From contig OY992832.1 of the NCBI GenBank assembly GCA_963921425.1, positions 2,170,001 through 2,234,000 on the forward strand: a stretch of DNA of 64,000 bases, written 5' to 3'. A program made the translations under genes and the position numbers. Shown piece by piece: positions 23,816 through 36,106 of this stretch; within the stretch, counting starts at the first letter, position 1; every line of letters begins with the position of its first letter. A model generated the notes under the pieces. That model searched no databases and was not told the origin of the DNA. It saw only the letters and a program-made list of their open reading frames with translations. The stretch comes from Dryas octopetala (taxonomy: Eukaryota; Streptophyta; Magnoliopsida; Rosales; Rosaceae).

Positions 23816-24796
23816 GGAGAGCGAGAACTATGTGACTGGGGAAAAGGGTGTTCGGAAAATTGGGTTTTGGAGATGGGTTTGGGGCTGAATTGATGTGAAA
23901 ATTGGAGAATTTGAGGTGTAGAATTGAACTGGTTTGCAATGCCTCCATAAACAAACAGTTATATCAAGGAGAGAACTTGCATCTTTTGGCAATAGTATTT
24001 GAGTCTTGGCTTTAAGTTTAACGAGTCATCAAGAAACTCAAGTTGGAATAGAAGATGAATGGATGATTGTGTTATTAGGTTTCCAAAGATTTCGGATTTA
24101 GGGTTTTTTATGTTTTAAAATTGATTTTCTTATGAGAGTAAATCACTAATCAAGTAATCAGTATGCTTTATTTCATTTTCCTGAAGAATAAGTAAGATTT
24201 AAGGCCCACTGTAGTGGGAAATGGGCCTTGTCCTTGTTTCTGTTTTTGGCCCACTCTCAACTCCCTGATGCTCTGTCTCTTCCCTTGTCCTAGGATCTTG
24301 GAGATCCCTTGCTCTACTAAGAAATTATTATCTGCGCTCCATACACAACATGTCATGCTCTGCCTGTCCAATATAATTTCTCCATGTGGTATTGTAATTA
24401 AAACCCATAAAAAATTCAGTTTTATCTGAAGAAAACTGGCAGTTTAATGTGAGAATTTTCGTTAATTAAAATGCATTTTCTGCTCTTATGTCAAGTAGAA
24501 CTGAAAAAAAAAAATGTATACAATTTCTATTGCCATTGTTGAAAATTTTTGAATATTTGCAAAGACGAAAGTGATTTTTTTTTTTTAATGACAATTTCTG
24601 CAAAGTGATTAGTTTAAGATTTCTTAAAAGGCTCCATGAGATGCATACAAGCTTGTGTGTGTTTCAAAGGAGATCAATTTATTCAAATCTTTTTTCTTGG
24701 TGAAGCATGCAACCAAATCTCTGATCAACACAAGAAGAAACTACAAGCTTTAAACACTTTTATCAGAACTTCTAACAACAAGATTGATCAGTTTTG
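23816..24796. other. Intergenic: mitoferrin promoter and 3' flank of the first UGT
   Basis: No gene seen. About 24,510-24,790 is the 3' flank of UGT copy 1; it recurs in pieces at about 26,830-26,990, 27,277-27,310 and 27,315-27,420, so it was part of the duplicated unit. Confidence 0.6.
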
Positions 24797-26250
24797 TTAA
24801 TGCTCAAGGCCTTGCGAAATGTCTCTAATGAAGGCATTGATGCTAGTTTGAGATGATCCACCTTGTGCAATTGCACGAAGACATATCTGCTGAACTTCTC
24901 TGGCTCTTCTCCTAATCTCTTTCCCTTCATCATCCTCCAAATCCATAAACTTGTTCACCAACTCTGCAATTTCCTCTCTTGTCACCAAATTGTCCGTTTT
25001 TGCCTCAGCTTTCACCCTCCACCCACTCTTCCAATCCTCCACAATGGCTTTGCTATTCAAGCCTTGATCCATGGCTATGGGAAAGGTCAGAAAAGGAGTA
25101 CCAGCAAAAACACCTTCCCGAACTGAGTTCCACCCACAATGTGTCATAAACCCCCCAATACAAGAATGGCACAACACCTTTAATTGGTCACACCAGGGCA
25201 CTACCACCCCAATATCACCACAAGCCTCTTTTAGCCTATTGGTCTCCCCTCGAGCCACCCAAAAGAACCGAACCCCACTCTTCCTCAAACCAGCTGCAAT
25301 TTCATCCATTTGTGCACCAGAAAATGACATAAAGCTTCCCATGGAGATGTACAACACAGAATTACAAGGTTGGGAGTCTAGCCATTGTAAATGGTCAATA
25401 CCACCACTAGGGTCATCATTGGCTTTCAAGTAAGGTATTAATGGGCCAATGGTGTAAATGGGTAGTGAGAATTTTGATCTTAAAACGTCAATGGCTTGGG
25501 TTTCAAGCTCATAGATGGAGGGGAATAAGAGGTACTGTGCTTTGGGCACCCAAGAAAAATCTTCATTGATGTGGGCTAGAATTTTTGGGGAGCTTCCAGT
25601 GATGAAATGAGGAAGATCTACTAGTCTTGTCCTAGAAACTCCTGGAACGTAGTCCACACGTTCATTGCCCTTCTCTATTAACCAAATAGCCAAATTAAAA
25701 ACCCAAAAAGAAATTTGAAAATTAAAAAAACAAAAAAAAGAAGGGGCAAATACTCACCTAACAAGTCAACTGGAAGATGCCCATTTTCCGCAAAAAGATG
25801 AAAATGTTGAAAGACGGAGAAAACGGACGTAGACATGGGCCAAAACGACGCCGCTTGGATATTCCTTCGGTTTCCGACACCGACTGCCCAAGGCAGGAAT
25901 GTATCAGCCACTATCAAAGTAGGCGGCTGCTCGAGCTGATCCAGGAGCCGCTCGAACGGGGCTTCCATTTTGGTCATGATCGCTTCGATGAAGGCATCCA
26001 TGTCGGCGGCGCGGACCATCTCCGACGGGACAACATTGGGTATTGTGGCGAAGTGAATGTTGTCCGGCTTGGCTTCGGAGCCGATGAAGCCGAGCCACTC
26101 TTCTGTGAGGACGAAGGTGATGAGAATATCGCTCTGTTGTGAAGCTAGTAACTTGCAGAGGTTCATCATGGGGTTGATGTGACCCCGACCGGGATAGGGT
26201 ATGGCCACCACGTGGCAAACTCTGATTGGTTCTTCCCTCATGGATTCCAT
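24797..26250 (-). CDS. UGT87A: UDP-glycosyltransferase, UGT87A type, copy 1
   Basis: Family 1 glycosyltransferases move sugar from UDP-sugar to small molecules in the cytosol; Arabidopsis UGT87A2 affects flowering time. Exons 25758-26250 and 24797-25674 join in phase 1 across an 83-base intron, giving 456 residues. The N-terminal half has PYPGRGHINPMMNLCK with the catalytic His and LIVADTF with the partner Asp. The C-terminal half has a full 44-residue PSPG box starting WCDQLKVLCH, with THCGWNS and ending in DQ. It shares with copy 2 the unusual SCIGGFMTHCGWNSV and SMGSFMSFS or close variants. Its product and substrate cannot be told from sequence. Confidence 0.94.
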
Positions 26251-26682
26251 GTCCGAATTCTTTGATGAAATCAGGTTGTGGGTTGGGTCAAAGGCTTACA
26301 GCTTGTGGAGGGGGGGCTCATGAAGAAGAAAGACATCTTTTTTGATAGGTAAAGCAGACATCAACACTGAATGACCAAAGTATCCCTTTCGGTGATACGA
26401 ATTAACTGATTTACCATGCTTTTGTCATACAATGAGATTGTCAAGCTCATCATTAACACAACTGTTCAGTGTTGATTGGTTTCTAACATATTAATTAGGA
26501 GTAATGCTATGTTAATTTTCGATCATTAAATGATGTGCAATGTTTTATTTGTTAATTGAAGTAATGATGGTTAATGATTCAATTCAGTTCAATTCCACTT
26601 GATGGTAGATGGTACAAAACATTCTTATGCTTATGCCTAATGGACAAGGAAGCTGTGTCTTGCTAAAAGGGAACATTACTCA

Positions 26683-26790
26683 TCTTGATGGCTGCAGCTT
26701 TGGTTATACCCCTGATTAAATTTTCAAGGTTAGTACGCATTTTGCTTGGTGCACACATTGGTGAGTTATCTGGCCCTCTTTCTCCTTTCT
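26683..26790 (-). pseudogene. Relic of a UGT87A second exon (3' end)
   Basis: On the minus strand the remnant reads NLENLIRGITKAAA, clearly related to NLDDFIRGITKTTA at the end of copy 3, followed 5' by stretches matching its last exon with deletions. Nothing upstream forms a gene. The 3' flank (about 26,830-26,990) matches that of copy 1. It is a decayed gene copy between copies 1 and 2. Confidence 0.7.
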
Positions 26791-26997
26791 TATATAGTAT
26801 TATTTGAACAAGAAAATGCATGCCCACATCCATAGATACAATTTCTATTGCCACTGCTAGAGAAACCTCGAATATCTGCAAAGTTAACTAGTTTAAGATT
26901 GCTTAAAAGGCTCCATGAGATACATCCAATACATAAGATCAATTTATAAACAAGGAATCTTGCAACCAAATTTTTATCAACATTTTAGACAACAAGT

Positions 26998-27271
26998 TGC
27001 ATCAATTTAATCCAAAACCAATTAGTAATGGATGGAGAGATCTGAGACTTTATTTTTCTGATGTGAAATATTAATATTCTCAACACGTCCCCTCGCGTGC
27101 AACATCACTTAAACTAAACACGTGAACAATTCATATTGGGGACATGGAAGCATGTGTGACAAACGAGCCTAACCTTTGGATTACCCGCTCTGATACTAGG
27201 CAGAAATTAGAGCTTCTAACCTAAAACCAATTCATAATAAGTAGAGACCGGACAAACACCAACTCTCAACA
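26998..27271 (-). mobile_element. TRIM (miniature LTR retrotransposon), decayed
   Basis: Read on the minus strand: a 5' LTR starting TGTTGAGAG (27271), then at 27198-27187 TAGTATCAGAGC (one mismatch to the initiator-tRNA-Met primer site TGGTATCAGAGC), a short interior, a purine tract GCGAGGGGACG, and a 3' LTR again starting TGTTGAGAATATT. Flanks are CAAGT (26993-26997) and CAAGC (27272-27276), a 5-base target duplication with one change. It has no coding capacity. It sits inside the duplicated 3' flank of a UGT relic. Confidence 0.75.
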
Positions 27272-27421
27272 CAAGCAACGACTTTAAACACTCTTATCAG
27301 AACCTCCAACAAGAAACTACAAGCTTGTGTGTGTTTCAAAGGAGATCAATTTATTCAAATCTTTTTTCTTGGTGAAGCATGCAACCAAATCTCTGATCAA
27401 CACAACAAGAAACTACAAGCT

Positions 27422-28908
27422 TTAAACACTCTTATCAGAAATGTCTCTAATGAAGGCATTGATGTTGGTTTGAGTTGATCCACCTTGTGCAATTGCACCA
27501 TGACATATCTGCTGAACTTCTCTGGCTCTTCTCCTAATTTCTTTCCCTTCACCATCCTCCAAATTCATAAACTTGTTTACCAACTCTGCAATTTCCTCTC
27601 TTGTCACCAAATAGTCGGTCCTTTTTTCCTCAGCCTTCACCCTCCACCCAATCTTCCAATCCTCCACAATCAACTTGCTATCCATGCCTTGATCCATAAC
27701 AATAGGAAAGGTCAGAAAAGGAGTACCAGCAAAAACACCTTCTGAAACAGAGTTCCACCCACAATGTGTCATAAACCCCCCAATACAAGAATGGCACAAC
27801 ACCCTCAATTGGTCACACCAGGGCACTACCAACCCCATATCACCACAAGCCTCTTTAAGCCTATCGGTCTCCCCTCGAGCCACCCAAAAGAATCGAACCC
27901 CACTCATCCTCAAACCAGCTGCAATCTCATCCATTTGTGCACCAGAAAGTGAAAGATAGCTTCCCATGGAGATGTACAGCACAGAATTACAAGGCTGAGA
28001 ATCTAGCCATAGTAAATGGTCAATACCACCACTAGGGTCATCATTGGCTTTCAAGTAAGGTATTAATGGGCCAATGGTGTAAATGGGTAGTGAGCTTTTT
28101 TCTCTCAAAACATCATTGACTTGGGTTTCAAGCTCATAAATGGAAGAGAATAAGAGGTATTGTGCTTTAGGCACCCAAGAAAAATCTTCAAGGACGTGGG
28201 CTAGAATTTGTGGGCGGCTTCCATTGATGACATTAGGAAGGTCTACTAGTCTTGTCCTAGAAACTCCTGGTATGTAGTCTACACGTTCATTGCCCTTCTC
28301 TATTAACCAAGTAGCAAAATTAAACAACCCAAAAATAAAAAATAATAATAACAAAAAAAAAAATTATAAGAGTCGGAGACACTCTCACCCAACGTGTCAA
28401 CTGGGAAATGCCCATTTTGAGCAAAAAGGTGAAAATGTTGAAACACGGAGAAAACGGACGCGCACATAGGCCACAACGACGCCGTTGGGATGCTCCTCCG
28501 GTTTCCCACACCGACTGCCCAGGGCAGGTATGTGTCAGTCACTATCACACTAGGCGGCTGCTCGAGCTGATCCAGGAGCCGCTCGAACGGGGCTTCCATT
28601 TTGGTCATGATTGCTTCGAAAAAGGCATTCATGTCGGCGGCGCGGACCAGCGCCGGTGGGGTAACATTGGGAATTGGGGCGAAGCGAATGTTGTCGGCCA
28701 GCTTGGCTTCGGAGCCGATGAAGCCGAGCCACTCTTCTGTGAGGACGATGGTGATGAGAATATCGCTCCTTTGTGAAGCTAGTAATTTGCAGAGGCTCAT
28801 CATGGGGTTGATATGTCCTCGGCCGGGATAGGGCATCGCCACCACGTGGCAGACTCTGGTCGGTTCTTCTCGGATGGAATCCATGTCTGAATTCTTTGAT
28901 GATATCAT
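27422..28908 (-). CDS. UGT87A: UDP-glycosyltransferase, UGT87A type, copy 2
   Basis: Exons 28389-28908 and 27422-28299, phase 1, 89-base intron; 465 residues from the first Met, or 457 from MDSIREEP at 28884. The second start lines up with copy 1; the first exists only because copy 2 has ATG where copy 1 has CTG. Catalytic His is in GRGHINPMMSLCK and the Asp in VIVTDTYLPWAV. The PSPG box (WCDQLRVLCH to DQ) is intact. It is the closest relative of copy 1 throughout the protein and the 3' flank, so the two are a recent tandem pair. Copy 2 ends ISDKSV where copy 1 ends ISQGLEH. Confidence 0.94.
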
Positions 28909-29602
28909 GTAAGGTTGAGGTTGGTCACAGACAGTGACAAGAAATCAGAGTGTCTGAATTCAGATAGATAATATATACAGCTGGGGTTTGTTTAGCCAGC
29001 CAATCTTTAACTAACTCTAACCAATTGCAGCTAAGTCTGGGTTAAGATTTTTTTTTTGAGTTGAGTAAATGCTGTTTGGCCCAAACAATTTATCAAATTG
29101 CTTGGACAAAATGAGGCAGTCAGGACACCTAATCGATGGCTGTCACTTCAATTGGCCCAAACAATTTAATCCATTGTTTTGGGCCAGCATTACTTTTTAA
29201 GTTTTTTTTTTTTGTCTTTTCTTTACCTTCTACAGGTTAATATTATGCACCTGTTACAATTTTGATGAATTTGTAATACTTTGTTAACCTATCACGTTAT
29301 ATTATCATCAGTCATCAGTTCATCACATATATTATCTTTAAACTGTTAGACAGTGAGTTAAATAAAAAACAAAAAGTTGAATAAAGAAAGATAAGACTAC
29401 ACCCATAATTGGGTAAGATAAATAAAGGGAAAATAAGACTAATACGCATCACACACTATGGAGTAATATTCAGTGACTGGAAAAATAAAGTGGAAACAGA
29501 ATTAACACCGGAAAAACCTTACGTAATAGCTGCAGTACTCCTTTATTTTGCCAAAAGAATTACCAAGAGAATAATTCACTTTGCCATTGAGGATATAAAA
29601 CC

Positions 29603-31071
29603 TTACATAATAGCTGCACTACTCCTCTTGCTAGCTGTAGTTTTGGTTATGCCTCTGATAAAATCATCAAGGTTAGCATCAGATGAACCACCTTTTGCAA
29701 TTGCTTGGTGACACACATTGCTGAGATCTCTCGCTCTTTTTCTCATTTCTTTTCCATCACTGCTTTCAAGATCCATAAATCTCTGCACAAGCTCAGCAAT
29801 TTCTTCCCTTGTCATCAAATTTTCACTTTGTGCCTCTCTCTTAACCCTCCGGCCAATCTTCCAGTCTTCAACAATTTGCCTGCTGTTGGTACCTTGATCA
29901 AGAAACAGAGGGAAAGTGAGCATTGGAACACCAGCAAACACAGCTTCCAGAGTTGAGTTCCACCCGCAATGAGTCCAAAAACCCCCTACAGAAGAATGGC
30001 ACAACACTTTTAATTGCTCGCACCATGGCACCACCAACCCCATATCACCAGAGCTCTCGTTTAACCGAGAAGCCTCTCCGCGAGCAACCCACAAGAACCG
30101 AATCCCGCTACTGCGCAGCCCGCCAGCAATTTCGTCCATTTTGGTGCTCGAGACTGAAAGGAAACTGCCCAATGAGATGTACAAGACAGAGGCTTTTGGT
30201 TGCGAATCTAACCATTTGAGAGAGTCAATGCCATTGTCACTGGTAGTGGTTGATACAGAGCCATTGGATTCAAGCTCCAAATAAGGTATGGCAGGACCAA
30301 TTGGGAAAACAGGAAATGGGAATTCTGCTTGTAAAGAGTCCATGGTTTGGGGTTCAAGCTCATACACTGAAGTGAATAGAAGATACTGTGCTTTTGGAAC
30401 CCATGAAATGCATTCCAGGGCAAGCTTCATTACTCGTGGGTCGTTTCCTTGAAATACTTCTCCAACTTCTACTGGTATTTGGTCAACTTTCTGCTCTCCA
30501 TGATCTATCACACAGAATCGGACATACCCAAATTGTCATATCAATTTCAATCTGGGTTAATCCAAAATACATATATAGACAATCATATATGATATAAATA
30601 CTTACCCAAAAGATTAAAACGATGTAACATGTTTAAAAAAGTGGCAGACATGGTCCAAAGCAAAGCCACCGGAATATTCCTCCGAACCCCAACCCCAACT
30701 CCCCACCGGACCTCTACATCAGCTACGATGGTGGAAACCGGCGGCTGAACCCCGTCCAGGAGCCGCTCAAAGGGAGCTTCCATCTTAGTCATAACAGCTT
30801 CGTAGAAGCCCGGAAAGTCGGCGGCTTTAAGCCGCTCGGCGGGGATGACGTTTGGAATGGAGGCGAAGCGGAGGTTATCCGGCTTGCCTTCGGAGCCGAT
30901 GAAGCCGAGCCACTCGTCGGTGACGACGAAGGTGATGAGAATTTCGGGGTTTTTCGAAGCCAGTAACTTGCAGAGGTTCATCATCGGGTTGATGTGGCCT
31001 CGGCCCGGGAAAGGCATCGCCGCCACGTGGCGGACGGTGGTTGGTTCAACCTTGGAGTCGGAGGTATCCAT
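29603..31071 (-). CDS. UGT87A: UDP-glycosyltransferase, UGT87A type, copy 3
   Basis: Exons 30606-31071 and 29603-30504, phase 1, 101-base intron; 455 residues. GRGHINPMMNLCKLL has the catalytic His and TIVADVEV the Asp. The PSPG box runs WCEQLKVLCH to DQ. Exon 1 is shorter at its 3' end than in other copies: it lacks the GHFPVD-type segment, so the linker reads FNLLDHGEQ. A TATA-like TATAAACC lies about 65 bases upstream of the start. The final residues (SSAAIM) are partly duplicated in the 3' flank. The orphan exon of copy 4 lies directly upstream in compatible phase. Confidence 0.92.
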
Positions 31072-31222
31072 TAACGAAAGGAAAATGAAAACTCTCTATA
31101 CTTTTGCTGATTGATGACTTTGGGAGAAGAATGGTTTATAAGAGAGAATTTTTAACTATTTTTATATTTTTTCTAAATAAAAAAATGACTAGAGAAAATG
31201 AAAAGATTAAACATTTTCATAC

Positions 31223-31682
31223 CTATAATATTCAGCTGAAAATGATAGAGCAAAGAAAACACTGATGCCGAAGCTGTCCAGAGCGAAGCCACCGGAATAT
31301 TTCTCCGGCTGCCGACGGGAACCGCCCAAAGAAGTTCGGTGTCGGCTATAATGGCCGTCGCCGGAGGCTGCATTCGATCCAGTAGCTGTTCGAAGGGAGC
31401 TTCCATCTTTGTCATGACGGCGTGAAAGAAGGCAGGGTAGTTCGCACCACGAACTAGCTCAGAAGGAAGAACGTTGGGTATGGTACCGAAGCTGATGTTT
31501 TTGGGCTTCGGATCCGAGCCTACGAAGCCGGACCACTCCTCGGTGACGACAATGGTGATTAGCATGTCGTCTTTCTTTGAAGCTAGTGATTTGCAGAGGT
31601 TGATCATGGGGTTTATGTGACCTCTACCGGGATAAGGCATCGCCACCACGTGGCAGACCGTGGAGGTAGTAGTAGTATCCAT
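31223..31682 (-). CDS. UGT87A: UGT87A orphan first exon (copy 4)
   Basis: An intact first exon: MDTTTTSTVCHVVAMPYPGR at the start, GHINPMINLCKSLAS with the catalytic His, AIIADTELLWAV with the Asp, and a consensus-like donor ATAG/GTATGA at 31223/31222 in phase 1. No second exon of its own exists downstream: the next sequence, 151 bases on, is the first exon of copy 3. It could splice over copy 3's first exon to the shared second exon at 29603-30504, giving a 453-residue enzyme, or it may be a truncated copy. No stop or frameshift interrupts it. Confidence 0.75.
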
Positions 31683-32387
31683 CTAAATGCAAAGCCGTTT
31701 GAACTGGGAATGCTGAGCAAGTGTTTGTATGAATGCCCAGCTCAAGTAGAGACGGTGAGCTTGACGATATTATTTCTTTAAGTGACAATCATTTTTTAAT
31801 GCTTACCATGTGTTTGCATAAATGCATCAGGTGAAGAGCTTGACGCTTGACAAATAAATTGTCTGCAACTAAGAAAGGACATTAGGGGTTTTAACTTTGA
31901 AGATACTTTACACAACTTGTTGTTTGACACTCGTGATGGGAATTTATTCCATCTTGTTAAAAGAGATATTATATGTTTTAAGTACATCTTTTTTTTTTTT
32001 GGTCTGATTTTAATTACATCTTAGAAGTGAGTGATAGTACATAAACTAATTTTTATATTGAATAGATATATTTTGATTCCATTCTGGTGGCTAAACCAAA
32101 ACAATAGAATACGATTTCATTTCTTACCTGGTCTCTTTCACATTCACATTCTCATTTCATTCTTACAATTAGGCATACCCTTTGCTTGCATGTGAAGGTT
32201 TTCATAAATTTATATCTCTGTTATCCCAAATTCCAATTAACTAGATTAATGTTTCATGCATTTTATTTGATACTTTGAGTTCTACTCCTCAGGAATTGCT
32301 CGCTGAGAACACAAGTTGAAACTATGGAAAGCTGAAAACAAGTCCCCTGAAAGCAATAAATCATGTGCGAGACCTACAACATTCAGC
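31683..32387. other. Spacer within the UGT array
   Basis: No gene seen. From about 32,157 onward it is the 3' flank of copy 5, which recurs as the 3' flank of copy 6 from about 36,185. Confidence 0.6.
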
Positions 32388-35103
32388 TTAATGGCGATGG
32401 GCTTGTGAAATATCCTTGATAAAAGCATCAAGGTTGGAGTCCGATGAGCCACCTTTAGCAATTGCTCCTTGACAAGTCTCTTGAAGTTGTTTTGCTCTTT
32501 CCCTCATTTCTTTCCCCTCCTTGCTTTCAACATTCATAAGCCTCTGCACAAGTCCTGCAATTTCCTCTCTGCTCACCAAATGTTCCTTCCTCTTCACCCT
32601 ATATCCAGTTCTCCAATCTTCCACAATTTGCTTACCATTTGGGATTTGGTCCCAAAAAATAGGGCAAGTAAGAACTGGAAGACCTGCATAAACAGCTTCT
32701 AGAGTGGAATTCCACCCACAATGTGACCAAAACCCCCCAATAGAAGAATGGCACAACACCCTCAATTGGTCACACCAAGGCACCACCAAACCCATTTCCC
32801 CACACCCATCTTTCAACCTAGAGGCATCCCCACGAGCCACCCACAAGTACCTAACACCACTTAAGCGAACCCCAGCAACAATTTCATCCATTTGGGCTTT
32901 TGAAACTGAGAGGAAGCTTCCCAAGGAGATGTACAAGACAGAGTGTTTGGGTTGAGAGTCTAGCCACTGCAGGTAACTGAGGCCATTGTGGTCAGTGGAA
33001 GAACTTTTTGGAAGCTCAAAGTAAGGTATGCTTGGGCCAATGGAGTAAACGGGCAAAGGGAGTTTGGCTTTCAATGTGTCAAACACTTGGGGTTCAAGCT
33101 CGTAGACTGAGGTGGACAAAAGGTACTGTGCTTTGTATATGCTTGAAACAGCTTCGAGTGCTCTTGGCAGGACTTGATGACCGTCTCCATGGAATACTGT
33201 GGGAAGATCTGCTACGCGTGTGGTGCAGATTCCAGGTATGTAGTCTATTACCTCATCTCCACGCTCTTTTGCACATAAGCCACAGAGAAACATAAAATCA
33301 ATTCCAAAATTACTAAAATTCTATGATCAAATGTAAAGTCTATGAGAGCTTCATATAGGTACACATGGATGAAATATGCGATATCATAAACCATCTAGAT
33401 GCCCCATGCCATGAAATATAACATTTTCCTGGAGAAAAATCAGCTTACGATTTTGTAGCATTAATCTGAAAAAGAAGCAAAAAAAAAAAAAAAAAAAAAA
33501 AAAATCTATGAAAGAGACGTATATAATATCTTTCAATAGTAAATTCCAATATCTACCAATCTTACAAATTCTATTTGGTCATCACGTAGCATGGATACGT
33601 ACGTAGGAGGATGAAATATAGATTCAAATTAATTCCAACTTCAATTCACCTTGTAACTAGGCATAATGAAATTAGAAATCAACTGAATTAGATTGGACTA
33701 GATTTTCACGGGAAAATTTGTCACTCGATTTGAATGATGTCGATTTTTAATTTATAACTCCAATATAATTCATCACAATTTTTGAATTCGGTCAAATTAT
33801 ATTGAATTTGATTGGATCAATTAGTTTGAACTTTGAACAAACGAAATTGGATTTTTAACATCCTAACGAGTAATGACACATGCATCTACGCCTAACAATT
33901 TTTTTTATTATTACATGCCATTTGGCACCTGATCACATGCGTACCATTTGGTTTTTTTAATGATTTACATAAAGTAAAAAGATATAAAGATAATTAAAAA
34001 CTGTTAATACTTGATTTCTTTTTTTAAAAATATAAAATATGTAATTCATGGTTCCTTTTTTTTGGGAGTATGTTCTCATTTTTCCAATCTTTTTAGTTTT
34101 TTCAATTAGTTGTTTGTTTTACCATTTTAACTTTTATTGATAATATTTGTTTAGATTGACATCTTAATTAAGTATGAGCATTTTTTGATATTTTAAAATT
34201 TTCACCTAACAACCTGTTTGCTAGATATATAAATAGATAGATAGAATAAAGTCTACGGTAAAGGTTAGGATTTGGTTAATTTTGGGTTCGATTTCTTCTA
34301 ATATAACAAATAATAAAATAAAATCTATTGGCTGAGCGAAAATAAAGTTGGGCATGAGCCGCATGACCCACTTTACGTCCAATTCAAGAGGGACATATAC
34401 TGATACACATTTATGGCATTGGCAATAAGTAGTAAGCAATAACCATACACCTAAGTACCTAACCATTATTGAGAGTAATGTGGAGCAATGTCCCACATCG
34501 GAAAACTAAGGCTTAGCATATGTGCTTATAAGTCTTGGGCCTCTCCACTCATTGCCAATTGGTTTTGGGTTGGATGCTCTAATTCTATCAACCATGTACG
34601 CACGCACCTGTTACATCAACCGAGAAGTGGCCCTTTTGTTTGAGCAGCTCAAAGTTGTGGAACACTGAGAACACCGACGCCGACATAGGCCAAAGTGAAG
34701 CTACCGGAATATTCCTCCGGTTCCCCACCCTCACTGCCCAAACTACGAAGGGATCAGCAACTATAACGCTCACCGGCTGCTCAAGCTGCCCATCAAGAAG
34801 CCGCTCAAAGGGAGCTTCCAGCTTGGTGTTCACAGCTTCCACGAAGCCCGGAAAGTCCTTGGCGCGGACGAGCTCGGAGGGTATGACGTTTTCCACAGTG
34901 GCGAACCGGATGTTAGCCGGCTTGGGGTCCGACCCGATGAAGCCGAACCACTCTTCGGTGACGACGAAGGTGATGAGAGTGTCATGTTTTCTTGAAGCTA
35001 GTAATTTGCACAAGTTCATCATGGGGTTGATGTGGCCTCTCCCGGGATACGGCAGCGCCACCACGTGGCAGACTGGGTTTGGCTCCACCTTCACAGTACC
35101 CAT
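32388..35103 (-). CDS. UGT87A: UDP-glycosyltransferase, UGT87A type, copy 5
   Basis: Exons 34608-35103 and 32388-33265, phase 1, with a 1,342-base intron that is long for this family; 457 residues. It starts MGTVKVEPNPVCHVVALPYP; the catalytic His is in GRGHINPMMNLCK and the Asp in VIVADPFVVWAV. The PSPG box (WCDQLRVLCH to DQ) is complete. The protein ends ISQAHRH. It is sister to copy 6: by eye only nine residues differ in exon 1. A solo LTR of a TRIM element lies in the intron, 18 bases inside the donor. Confidence 0.93.
34467..34590 (+). mobile_element. TRIM solo LTR in the intron of UGT copy 5
   Basis: A 124-base element starting TATTGAGAGTAATG and ending ATTCTATCA, related to the LTRs of the TRIM at 26,998-27,271 (shared CCAATTGGTTTTGGGTTGGA region). 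It is flanked by perfect 5-base repeats ACCAT (34462-34466 and 34591-34595). The matching intron site in copy 6 lacks it. Confidence 0.8.
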
Positions 35104-36106
35104 TTGTATATGTCTGTCTCAATGTCTGATATGAAGATTGAAGCTTTAACGTTTGATGCTACGTACGTAGTACTGCTGTGTCTTATATATGAAGAAGATA
35201 TACATAAGAAACTAGCTACCTATAACAGCTTAGCATAGTTGAGCTTGTCATGAAAGACAAAAATACCCCTCAGTTTCTGTAGAATTAACAATTACCCCTC
35301 TACCTGTCCCTCGGTACCAGCCGGGAACTGTCTATTTCTAAGCATTATATGCTTAACCGTACATGCTTCAAGTGTACCGGTTTAAAGAGTATTTTGGGAA
35401 GGATGGGGGAGCAAAATAATTGTGGACTAATTAATTCATCATACATTTTGTATGTGCCCATGTGGAGTTAAATGCGAGTGAGATAAATTCTCCGAAATAA
35501 TGCTGACTGGTTATATTTTCTAAAAATATATTTTCATGTATATCTTAATTATTAGGAAATTTGAAAATCTAACCACAGATTATTCCATTTAAAAACTTTT
35601 AAGTCATTTTTTTCAAAATTTATAAATCTAAACCCTTGAGCTGTTTTTAAGCAAATTAACCCGGCCCTCTCTAATAGTACTTCTCGAATCTCGATGGAAA
35701 CTTGTGTACTAATCGAAAGTTAGATTTCTAAGTTTTAAAAACTATTAAAATCTTTAATAAAAAAAAAAAAAAACAGTTACTTTTCAAAATTTTCCCACCT
35801 TAATTTACACTAATAACTTTTTCGGGAAATTCTAAAAAGACCAAATTTTTTGCTTTCCAACCCACTTGCTCACTACATTCCAATTCCATAAAACATAGTG
35901 TAGAGTTTGGAAAGTAAAAATGGGATCATTTTAGAATTTCGCTCACAACATGGTTAACGGGCCACCCAATTCCCATCTCAGGCCCACCCTGAAGCCCCTA
36001 TCCCGAAGGCTCAGCCCAGCCGAGCCCAGCCCAGCCCTGCCCTATTGGCTGATTCAGTATGATTTTTGGGCTGGGGATCAGAGCATATGAACTTATGAAG
36101 CAGTCT
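35104..36106. other. Copy 5 promoter and spacer
   Basis: No gene seen. The first ~170 bases match the copy 6 promoter at 39,654-39,780 with gaps, including AAATACCCCTCAGTT. A GC-rich patch of AGCCC/CAGCC units lies at about 36,010-36,040. Confidence 0.5.

Noticed and set aside
26663..26881. 72-codon minus-strand frame as a small gene
   Set aside because: Its middle is a UGT exon tail and the rest is flank; it is a relic, not a gene.
29409..29711. Plus-strand 100-codon frame with hydrophobic stretches that looks like a membrane protein
   Set aside because: Its second half is antisense to the end of UGT copy 3 and the rest is antisense to its duplicated 3' flank.
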